From assembly GCA_943737045.1 (NCBI GenBank), contig CALSFV010000218.1:124001-188000 (forward strand): a stretch of DNA of 64,000 nucleotides, written 5' to 3'. The translations under genes were made by a program, and so were the position numbers. Each line of letters starts with the position of its first letter. Position 1 is the stretch's first letter. Source of the DNA: Parapristionchus giblindavisi. Lineage: Eukaryota; Nematoda; Chromadorea; Rhabditida; Diplogasteridae. The notes under the pieces were generated by a model, which had not been told where the DNA came from, did not search any database, and saw nothing but the letters and a program-made list of their open reading frames with translations. Shown here in pieces: positions 53,109 through 64,000 of the stretch.

Positions 53109-55023
53109 GTCATGTTGAGCTGTAATATTTTACTGCTGCTATAATGACCGAAGTACAAAAGTAGCTTTTACTCTGATATGATCAAGATAACTTGAGAAAT
53201 ATGAAAATGAAAATGAAACCTATCGTGTCATATACCAAATGAAAGAGCGAAAAATTCTGAATAAGATAGACTATTTCAAAGTGGTCAGTACCCCCATTAT
53301 GTAAATTTATCTTTCAATACTCTCTGTTTTTGGTACAAAATAATTCGTTACAAGTCTAATTGTCAATGATACTTATCGAGTAATATACTATGTGAAAGAG
53401 GAAAAAATTCTGAATGAGACACACTTCAGGTCATGTCGAGCTGTAATATTTTACTGCTGCTATAATGACCGAAGTACAAAAGTAGCTTTTACTCTGATAT
53501 GATCAAGATAACTTGAGAAATATTGAAATGAAAATGAAACCTATCGTGTCATATACCAAATGAAAGAGCGAAAAATTCTGAATAAGATAGACTATTTCAA
53601 AGTGGTCAGTACCCCCATTATGTAAATTTATCTTTCAATACTCTCTGTTTTTGGTACAAAATAATTCGTTACAAGTCTAATTGTCAATGATACTTATCGA
53701 GTAATATACTATGTGAAAGAGGAAAAAATTCTGAATGAGACACACTTCAGGTCATGTCGAGCTGTAATATTTTACTGCTGCTATAATGACCGAAGTACAA
53801 AAGTAGCTTTTACTCTGATATGATCAAGATAACTTGAGAAATATGAAAATGAAAATGAAACTTATCGTGTCATATACCAAATGAAAGAGCGAAAAATTCT
53901 GAATAAGATAGACTATTTCAAAGTGGTCAGTACGGACAATATGTAAATTTATCTTTCAATACTCTCTGTTTTTGGTACAAAATAATTCGTTACAAGTCTA
54001 ATTGTCAATGATACTTATCGAGTAATATACTATGTGAAAGAGGAAAAAATTCTGAATGAGACACACTTCAGGTCATGTCGAGCTGTAATATTTTACTGCT
54101 GCTATAATGACCGAAGTACAAAAGTAGCTTTTACTCTGATATGATCAAGATAACTTGAGAAATATGAAAATGAAAATGAAACCTATCGTGTCATATACCA
54201 AATGAAAGAGCGAAAAATTCTGAATAAGATATACTATTTCAAAGTGGTCAGTACGGACAATATGTAAATTTATCTTTCAATACTCTCTGTTTTTGGTACA
54301 AAATAATTCGTTACAAGTCTAATTGTCAATGATACTTATCGAGTAATATACTATGTGAAAGAGGAAAAAATTCTGAATGAGACACACTTCAGGTCATGTC
54401 GAGCTGTAATATTTTACTGCTGCTATAATGACCGAAGTACAAAAGTAGCTTTTACTCTGATATGATCAAGATAACTTGAGAAATATGAAAATGAAAATGA
54501 AACCTATCGTGTCATATACCAAATGAAAGAGCGAAAAATTCTGAATAAGATATACTATTTCAAAGTGGTCAGTACGGACAATATGTAAATTTATCTTTCA
54601 ATACTCTCTGTTTTTGGTACAAAATAATTCGTTACAAGTCTAATTGTCAATGATACTTATCGAGTAATATACTATGTGAAAGAGGAAAAAATTCTGAATG
54701 AGACACACTTCAGGTCATGTCGAACTGTAATATTTTACTGCTGCTATAATGACCGAAGTACAAAAGTAGCTTTTACTCTGATATGATCAAGATAACTTGA
54801 GAAATATGAAAATGAAAATGAAACCTATCGTGTCATATACCAAATGAAAGAGCGAAAAATTCTGAATAAGATAGACTATTTCAAAGTGGTCAGTACCCCC
54901 ATTATGTAAATTTATCTTTCAATACTCTCTGTTTTTGGTACAAAATAATTCGTTACAAGTCTAATTGTCAATGATACTTATCGAGTAATATACTATGTGA
55001 AAGAGGAAAAAATTCTGAATGAG

Positions 55024-58000
55024 ACACACTTCAGGTCATGTCGAGCTGTAATATTTTACTGCTGCTATAATGACCGAAGTACAAAAGTAGCTTTTACTCT
55101 GATATGATCAAGATAACTTGAGAAATATGAAAATGAAAATGAAACCTATCGTGTCATATACCAAATGACAGAGCGAAAAATTCTGAATAAGATAGACTAT
55201 TTCAAAGTGGTCAGTACGGACAATATGTAAATTTATCTTTCAATACTCTCTGTTTTTGGTACAAAATAATTCGTTACAAGTCTAATTGTCAATGATACTT
55301 ATCGAGCAATATACTATGTGAAAGAGGAAAAAATTCTGAATGAGACACACTTCAGGTCATGTCGAGCTGTAATATTTTACTGCTGCTATAATGACCGAAG
55401 TACAAAAGTAGCTTTTACTCTGATATGATCAAGATAACTTGAGAAATATGAAAATGAAAATGAAACCTATCGTGTCATATACCAAATGAAAGAGCGAAAA
55501 ATTCTGAATAAGATAGACTATTTCAAAGTGGTCAGTACCCCCATTATGTAAATTTATCTTTCAATACTCTCTGTTTTTGGTACAAAATAATTCGTTACAA
55601 GTATAATTGTCAATGATACTTATCGAGTAATATACTATATGAAAGAGGAAAAAATTCTGAATGAGACACACTTCAGGTCATGTCGATCTGTAATATTTTA
55701 CTGCTGCTATAATGATCGAAGTACAAAAGTAGCTTTTACTCTGATATGATCAAGATAACTTGAGAAATATGAAAATGAAAATGAAACCTATCGTGTCATA
55801 TACCAAATGAAAGAGCGAAAAATTCTGAATAAGATAGACTATTTCAAAGTGGTCAGTACGGACAATATGTAAATTTATCTTTCAATACTCTCTGTTTTTG
55901 GTACAAAATAATTCGTTACAAGTCTAATTGTCAATGATACTTATCGAGCAATATACTATGTGAAAGAGGAAAAAATTCTGAATGAGACACACTTCAGGTC
56001 ATGTCGAGCTGTAATATTTTACTGCTGCTATAATGACCGAAGTACAAAAGTAGCTTTTACTCTGATATGATCAAGATAACTTGAGAAATATGAAAATGAA
56101 AATGAAACCTATCGTGTCATATACCAAATGACAGAGCGAAAAATTCTGAATAAGATAGACTATTTCAAAGTGGTCAGTACGGACAATATGTAAATTTATC
56201 TTTCAATACTCTCTGTTTTTGGTACAAAATAATTCGTTACAAGTCTAATTGTCAATGATACTTATCGAGTAATATACTATGTGAAAGAGGAAAAAATTCT
56301 GAATGAGACACACTTCAGGTCATGTCGATCTGTAATATTTTACTGCTGCTATAATGATCGAAGTACAAAAGTAGCTTTTACTCTGATATGATCAAGATAA
56401 CTTGAGAAATATGAAAATGAAAATGAAACCTATCGTGTCATATACCAAATGAAAGAGCGAAAAATTCTGAATAAGATAGACTATTTCAAAGTGGTCAGTA
56501 CGGACAATATGTAAATTTATCTTTCAATACTCTCTGTTTTTGGTACAAAATAATTCGTTACAAGTCTAATTGTCAATGATACTTATCGAGCAATATACTA
56601 TGTGAAAGAGGAAAAAATTCTGAATGAGACACACTTCAGGTCATGTCGAGCTGTAATATTTTACTGCTGCTATAATGACCGAAGTACAAAAGTAGCTTTT
56701 ACTCTGATATGATCAAGATAACTTGAGAAATATGAAAATGAAAATGAAACCTATCGTGTCATATACCAAATGAAAGAGCGAAAAATTCTGAATAAGATAG
56801 ACTATTTCAAAGTGGTCAGTACCCCCATTATGTAAATTTATCTTTCAATACTCTCTGTTTTTGGTACAAAATAATTCGTTACAAGTATAATTGTCAATGA
56901 TACTTATCGAGTAATATACTATATGAAAGAGGAAAAAATTCTGAATGAGACACACTTCAGGTCATGTCGAGCTGTAATATTTTACTGCTGCTATAATGAC
57001 CGAAGTACAAAAGTAGCTTTTACTCTGATATGATCAAGATAACTTGAGAAATATGAAAATGAAAATGAAACCTATCGTGTCATATACCAAATGACAGAGC
57101 GAAAAATTCTGAATAAGATAGACTATTTCAAAGTGGTCAGTACGGACAATATGTAAATTTATCTTTCAATACTCTCTGTTTTTGGTACAAAATAATTCGT
57201 TACAAGTCTAATTGTCAATGATACTTATCGAGTAATATACTATGTGAAAGAGGAAAAAATTCTGAATGAGATACACTTCAGGTCATGTTGAGCTGTAATA
57301 TTTTACTGCTGCTATAATGACCGAAGTACAAAAGTAGCTTTTACTCTGATATGATCAAGATAACTTGAGAAATATGAAAATGAAAATGAAACCTATCGTG
57401 TCATATACCAAATGACAGAGCGAAAAATTCTGAATAAGATAGACTATTTCAAAGTGGTCAGTACGGACAATATGTAAATTTATCTTTCAATACTCTCTGT
57501 TTTTGGTACAAAATAATTCGTTACAAGTCTAATTGTCAATGATACTTATCGAGTAATATACTATGTGAAAGAGGAAAAAATTCTGAATGAGACACACTTC
57601 AGGTCATGTCGATCTGTAATATTTTACTGCTGCTATAATGATCGAAGTACAAAAGTAGCTTTTACTCTGATATGATCAAGATAACTTGAGAAATATGAAA
57701 ATGAAAATGAAACCTATCGTGTCATATACCAAATGAAAGAGCGAAAAATTCTGAATAAGATAGACTATTTCAAAGTGGTCAGTACGGACAATATGTAAAT
57801 TTATCTTTCAATACTCTCTGTTTTTGGTACAAAATAATTCGTTACAAGTCTAATTGTCAATGATACTTATCGAGCAATATACTATGTGAAAGAGGAAAAA
57901 ATTCTGAATGAGACACACTTCAGGTCATGTCGATCTGTAATATTTTACTGCTGCTATAATGACCGAAGTACAAAAGTAGCTTTTACTCTGATATGATCAA

Positions 58001-60140
58001 GATAACTTGAGAAATATGAAAATGAAAATGAAACCTATCGTGTCATATACCAAATGAAAGAGCGAAAAATTCTGAATAAGATAGACTATTTCAAAGTGGT
58101 CAGTACCCCCATTATGTAAATTTATCTTTCAATACTCTCTGTTTTTGGTACAAAATAATTCGTTACAAGTATAATTGTCAATGATACTTATCGAGTAATA
58201 TACTATATGAAAGAGGAAAAAATTCTGAATGAGACACACTTCAGGTCATGTCGAGCTGTAATATTTTACTGCTGCTATAATGACCGAAGTACAAAAGTAG
58301 CTTTTACTCTGATATGATCAAGATAACTTGAGAAATATGAAAATGAAAATGAAACCTATCGTGTCATATACCAAATGACAGAGCGAAAAATTCTGAATAA
58401 GATAGACTATTTCAAAGTGGTCAGTACGGACAATATGTAAATTTATCTTTCAATACTCTCTGTTTTTGGTACAAAATAATTCGTTACAAGTCTAATTGTC
58501 AATGATACTTATCGAGTAATATACTATGTGAAAGAGGAAAAAATTCTGAATGAGATACACTTCAGGTCATGTCGAGCTGTAATATTTTACTGCTGCTATA
58601 ATGACCGAAGTACAAAAGTAGCTTTTACTCTGATATGATCAAGATAACTTGAGAAATATGAAAATGAAAATGAAACCTATCGTGTCATATACCAAATGAA
58701 AGAGCGAAAAATTCTGAATAAGATAGACTATTTCAAAGTGGTCAGTACCCCCATTATGTAAATTTATCTTTCAATACTCTCTGTTTTTGGTACAAAATAA
58801 TTCGTTACAAGTCTAATTGTCAATGATACTTATCGAGTAATATACTATGTGAAAGAGGAAAAAATTCTGAATGAGACACACTTCAGGTCATGTCGATCTG
58901 TAATATTTTACTGCTGTTATAATGATCGAAGTACAAAAGTAGCTTTTACTCTGATATGATCAAGATAACTTGAGAAATATGAAAATGAAAATGAAACCTA
59001 TCGTGTCATATACCAAATGAAAGAGCGAAAAATTCTGAATAAGATAGACTATTTCAAAGTGGTCAGTACCCCCATTATGTAAATGTATCTTTCAATACTC
59101 TCTGTTTTTGGTACAAAATAATTCGTTACAAGTCTAATTGTCAATGATACTTATCGAGTAATATACTATGTGAAAGAGGAAAAAATTCTGAATGAGACAC
59201 ACTTCAGGTCATGTTGAGCTGTAATATTTTACTGCTGCTATAATGACCGAAGTACAAAAGTAGCTTTTACTCTGATATGATCAAGATAACTTGAGAAATA
59301 TGAAAATGAAAATGAAACCTATCGTGTCATATACCAAATGAAAGAGCGAAAAATTCTGAATAAGATAGACTATTTCAAAGTGGTCAGTACCCCCATTATG
59401 TAAATTTATCTTTCAATACTCTCTGTTTTTGGTACAAAATAATTCGTTACAAGTCTAATTGTCAATGATACTTATCGAGTAATATACTATGTGAAAGAGG
59501 AAAAAATTCTGAATGAGACACACTTCAGGTCATGTCGAGCTGTAATATTTTACTGCTGCTATAATGACCGAAGTACAAAAGTAGCTTTTACTCTGATATG
59601 ATCAAGATAACTTGAGAAATATGAAAATGAAAATGAAACCTATCGTGTCATATACCAAATGACAGAGCGAAAAATTCTGAATAAGATAGACTATTTCAAA
59701 GTGGTCAGTACGGACAATATGTAAATTTATCTTTCAATACTCTCTGTTTTTGGTACAAAATAATTCGTTACAAGTCTAATTGTCAATGATACTTATCGAG
59801 CAATATACTATGTGAAAGAGGAAAAAATTCTGAATGAGACACACTTCAGGTCATGTCGAGCTGTAATATTTTACTGCTGCTATAATGACCGAAGTACAAA
59901 AGTAGCTTTTACTCTGATATGATCAAGATAACTTGAGAAATATGAAAATGAAAATGAAACCTATCGTGTCATATACCAAATGAAAGAGCGAAAAATTCTG
60001 AATAAGATAGACTATTTCAAAGTGGTCAGTACCCCCATTATGTAAATTTATCTTTCAATACTCTCTGTTTTTGGTACAAAATAATTCGTTACAAGTATAA
60101 TTGTCAATGATACTTATCGAGTAATATACTCTGTGAAAGA
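55024..60140 (+). repeat. Irregular multimers with GAGCAATATAC and AAGTATAATTG markers
   Basis: GAGCAATATAC occurs near 55305, 55948, 56590, 57874 and 59799. AAGTATAATTG occurs near 55602, 56886, 58168 and 60105, usually in the next monomer. At the first three of these sites it comes with CTATATGAAAG, while the last has CTCTGTGAAAG. The pairing recurs at multiples of 321 bp but not at one fixed spacing, so this is a shuffled higher-order pattern. Confidence 0.65.
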
Positions 60141-61134
60141 GGAAAAAATTCTGAATGAGACACACTTCAGGTCATGTCGAGCTGTAATATTTTACTGCTG
60201 CTATAATGACCGAAGTACAAAAGTAGCTTTTACTCTGATATGATCAAGATAACTTGAGAAATATGAAAATGAAAATGAAACTTATCGTGTCATATACCAA
60301 ATGAAAGAGCGAAAAATTCTGAATAAGATAGACTATTTCAAAGTGGTCAGTACGGACAATATGTAAATTTATCTTGCAATACTCTCTGTTTTTGGTACAA
60401 AATAATTCGTTACAAGTCTAATTGTCAATGATACTTATCGAGTAATATACTATGTGAAAGAGGAAAAAATTCTGAATGAGACACACTTCAGGTCATGTCG
60501 AACTGTAATATTTTACTGCTGCTATAATGACCGAAGTACAAAAGTAGCTTTTACTCTGATATGATCAAGATAACTTGAGAAATATGAAAATGAAAATGAA
60601 ACCTATCGTGTCATATACCAAATGAAAGAGCGAAAAATGCTGAATAAGATAGACTATTTCAAAGTGGTCAGTACCCCCATTATGTAAATTTATCTTTCAA
60701 TACTCTCTGTTTTTGGTACAAAATAATTCGTTACAAGTCTAATTGTCAATGATACTTATCGAGTAATATACTATGTGAAAGAGGAAAAAATTCTGAATGA
60801 GACACACTTCAGGTCATGTCGAGCTGTAATATTTTACTGCTGCTATAATGACCGAAGTACAAAAGTAGCTTTTACTCTGATATGATCAAGATAACTTGAG
60901 AAATATGAAAATGAAAATGAAACCTATCGTGTCATATACCAAATGAAAGAGCGAAAAATTCTGAATAAGATAGACTATTTCAAAGTGGTCAGTACGGACA
61001 ATATGTAAATTTATCTTTCAATACTCTCTGTTTTTGGTACAAAATAATTCGTTACAAGTCTAATTGTCAATGATACTTATCGAGTAATATACTATGTGAA
61101 AGAGGAAAAAATTCTGAATGAGACACACTTCAGG

Positions 61135-63060
61135 TCATGTTGAGCTGTAATATTTTACTGCTGCTATAATGACCGAAGTACAAAAGTAGCTTTTACTCTG
61201 ATATGATCAAGATAACTTGAGAAATATGAAAATGAAAATGAAACCTATCGTGTCATATACCAAATGAAAGAGCGAAAACTTCTGAATAAGATAGACTATT
61301 TCAAAGTGGTCAGTACGGACAATATGTAAATTTATCTTTCAATACTCTCTGTTTTTGGTACAAAATAATTCGTTACAAGTCTAATTGTCAATGATACTTA
61401 TCGAGCAATATACTATGTGAAAGAGGAAAAAATTCTGAATGAGACACACTTCAGGTCATGTCGAGCTGTAATATTTTACTGCTGCTATAATGACCGAAGT
61501 ACAAAAGTAGCTTTTACTCTGATATGATCAAGATAACTTGAGAAATATGAAAATGAAAATGAAACCTATCGTGTCATATACCAAATGAAAGAGCGAAAAC
61601 TTCTGAATAAGATAGACTATTTCAAAGTGGTCAGTACCCCCATTATGTAAATTTATCTTTCAATACTCTCTGTTTTTGGTACAAAATAATTCGTTACAAG
61701 TCTAATTGTCAATGATACTTATCGAGTAATATACTATGTGAAAGAGGAAAAAATTCTGAATGAGACACACTTCAGGTCATGTCGAGCTGTAATATTTTAC
61801 TGCTGCTATAATGACCGAAGTACAAAAGTAGCTTTTACTCTGATATGATCAAGATAACTTGAGAAATATGAAAATGAAAATGAAACCTATCGTGTCATAT
61901 ACCAAATGAAAGAGCGAAAAATTCTGAATAAGATATACTATTTCAAAGTGGTCAGTACGGACAATATGTAAATTTATCTTTCAATACTCTCTGTTTTTGG
62001 TACAAAATAATTCGTTACAAGTCTAATTGTCAATGATACTTATCGAGTAATATACTATGTGAAAGAGGAAAAAATTCTGAATGAGACACACTTCAGGTCA
62101 TGTCGAGCTGTAATATTTTACTGCTGCTATAATGACCGAAGTACAAAAGTAGCTTTTACTCTGATATGATCAAGATAACTTGAGAAATATGAAAATGAAA
62201 ATGAAACCTATCGTGTCATATACCAAATGAAAGAGCGAAAACTTCTGAATAAGATAGACTATTTCAAAGTGGTCAGTACGGACAATATGTAAATTTATCT
62301 TTCAATACTCTCTGTTTTTGGTACAAAATAATTCGTTACAAGTCTAATTGTCAATGATACTTATCGAGCAATATACTATGTGAAAGAGGAAAAAATTCTG
62401 AATGAGACACACTTCAGGTCATGTCGAGCTGTAATATTTTACTGCTGCTATAATGACCGAAGTACAAAAGTAGCTTTTACTCTGATATGATCAAGATAAC
62501 TTGAGAAATATGAAAATGAAAATGAAACCTATCGTGTCATATACCAAATGAAAGAGCGAAAACTTCTGAATAAGATAGACTATTTCAAAGTGGTCAGTAC
62601 CCCCATTATGTAAATTTATCTTTCAATACTCTCTGTTTTTGGTACAAAATAATTCGTTACAAGTCTAATTGTCAATGATACTTATCGAGTAATATACTAT
62701 GTGAAAGAGGAAAAAATTCTGAATGAGACACACTTCAGGTCATGTCGAGCTGTAATATTTTACTGCTGCTATAATGACCGAAGTACAAAAGTAGCTTTTA
62801 CTCTGATATGATCAAGATAACTTGAGAAATATGAAAATGAAAATGAAACCTATCGTGTCATATACCAAATGAAAGAGCGAAAAATTCTGAATAAGATATA
62901 CTATTTCAAAGTGGTCAGTACGGACAATATGTAAATTTATCTTTCAATACTCTCTGTTTTTGGTACAAAATAATTCGTTACAAGTCTAATTGTCAATGAT
63001 ACTTATCGAGTAATATACTATGTGAAAGAGGAAAAAATTCTGAATGAGACACACTTCAGG
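61135..63060 (+). repeat. Two tandem 3-monomer repeats (963 bp each)
   Basis: Copies 61135-62097 and 62098-63060 share the order: AAAACTTCTG/CGGAC ending GAGCAATATAC, then AAAACTTCTG/CCCCC, then GATATAC/CGGAC. They differ at the first site (TTGAG against TCGAG). The ACTTCTG variant otherwise belongs to the 27-48 kb part of the array, so this block mixes markers from both sides. Confidence 0.75.
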
Positions 63061-64000
63061 TCATGTCGAGCTGTAATATTTTACTGCTGCTATAATGACC
63101 GAAGTACAAAAGTAGCTTTTACTCTGATATGATCAAGATAACTTGAGAAATATGAAAATGAAAATGAAACCTATCGTGTCATATACCAAATGAAAGAGCG
63201 AAAAATTCTGAATAAGATAGACTATTTCAAAGTGGTCAGTACGGACAATATGTAAATTTATCTTGCAATACTCTCTGTTTTTGGTACAAAATAATTCGTT
63301 ACAAGTCTAATTGTCAATGATACTTATCGAGTAATATACTATGTAAAAGAGGAAAAAATTCTGAATGAGACACACTTCAGGTCATGTCGAGCTGTAATAT
63401 TTTACTGCTGCTATAATGACCGAAGTACAAAAGTAGCTTTTACTCTGATATGATCAAGATAACTTGAGAAATATGAAAATGAAAATGAAACCTATCGTGT
63501 CATATACCAAATGACAGAGCGAAAAATTCTGAATAAGATAGACTATTTCAAAGTGGTCAGTACGGACAATATGTAAATTTATCTTTCAATACTCTCTGTT
63601 TTTGGTACAAACTAATTCGTTACAAGTCTAATTGTCAATGATACTTATCGAGTAATATACTATGTGAAAGAGGAAAATATTCTGAATGAGACACACTTCA
63701 GGTCATGTTGAGCTGTAATATTTTACTGCTGCTATAATGACCGAAGTACAAAAGTAGCTTTTACTCTGATATGATCAAGATAACTTGAGAAATATGAAAA
63801 TGAAAATGAAACCTATCGTGTCATATACCAAATGAAAGAGCGAAAAATTCTGAATAAGATAGACTATTTCAAAGTGGTCAGTACCCCCATTATGTAAATT
63901 TATCTTTCAATACTCTCTGTTTTTGGTACAAAATAATTCGTTACAAGTCTAATTGTCAATGATACTTATCGAGTAATATACTATGTGAAAGAGGAAAAAA

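Larger units (their letters stand above)
45361..64000 (+). repeat. 321-bp satellite array, right part (about 58 monomers)
   Basis: The same satellite resumes at the base where the retrotransposon ends, in the same orientation and phase. The first complete monomer starts at 45407. Period is 321 bp with single-base indels near 47631 (one extra A), 49871 and 51475 (GGAAAAATTTTG variants). The diagnostic variants are the same as on the left, plus right-side groups: TTTGTTTTTGGCACAAA with CTATATGAAAG (48.8-52.1 kb), GAGCAATATAC (55-62.4 kb) and AAGTATAATTG (55.6-60.1 kb). No gene is visible, and the array runs off the right window edge. Confidence 0.98.

Noticed and set aside
1..64000. Tandem RNA gene cluster (5S rRNA, tRNA, snRNA or spliced leader) with a 321-bp spacing
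   Set aside because: No recognisable internal promoter boxes, cloverleaf, conserved 5S core or spliced-leader sequence was seen in the monomer.
1..64000. Coding potential in the satellite monomer (a tandem-repeat protein)
   Set aside because: 321 is divisible by three, so a frame could persist, but every frame I followed hits stop codons in each unit and no long frame exists in the array.

Overview
The window is almost entirely one eukaryotic satellite DNA array. A 321-bp monomer (about 31% G+C by hand count of the first copy) repeats head to tail on the same strand from base 1 to base 64000. The array runs off both ends of the window. There are about 197 monomers, of which three share one internal deletion. 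Neighbouring copies differ by only a few bases, so the array has been homogenised by unequal exchange, conversion or amplification. No cellular gene, RNA gene, CRISPR array or origin is supported.

The only non-satellite DNA is 44035-45360, a 5'-truncated non-LTR retrotransposon that looks RTE-like. It sits inside one monomer and is flanked by a perfect 11-bp target-site duplication (44024-44034 and 45361-45371). Removing the element and one duplicate leaves a monomer of exactly 321 bp. The element keeps an uninterrupted reading frame for most of the reverse transcriptase plus the RTE-type C-terminal region. It lacks the endonuclease and the start of the RT, has a 40-bp 3' tail ending in short AATTGAA-type repeats, and begins with a 35-47 bp stutter built from its own first bases.

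The array is a mosaic of higher-order repeats (HORs), readable from a few diagnostic sites. Two tandem 12-mers lie at 2569-10272 and two 4-mers at 11557-14124. A trimeric array fills 18303-25364. Two 6-mers lie at 27106-30957, two 5-mers at 33526-36735, and a 4630-bp segmental duplication is bounded by 136-bp truncated monomers (38020 and 42650). Smaller duplications occur at 49901-53108 and 61135-63060. The retrotransposon landed in the second copy of the 4630-bp duplication, so it is probably younger than that duplication. Within the monomer, the two halves are themselves related at an offset of 153 bp, so the 321-bp unit appears to be an old dimer.

The organism is a eukaryote and most likely an animal. 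The RT resembles RTE-clade proteins common in nematodes, but the sequence alone does not fix the host. A centromeric, pericentromeric or heterochromatic location is plausible inference only. I see no new enzymatic or defence system. The notable content is the layered array history and the well-dated retrotransposon insertion.
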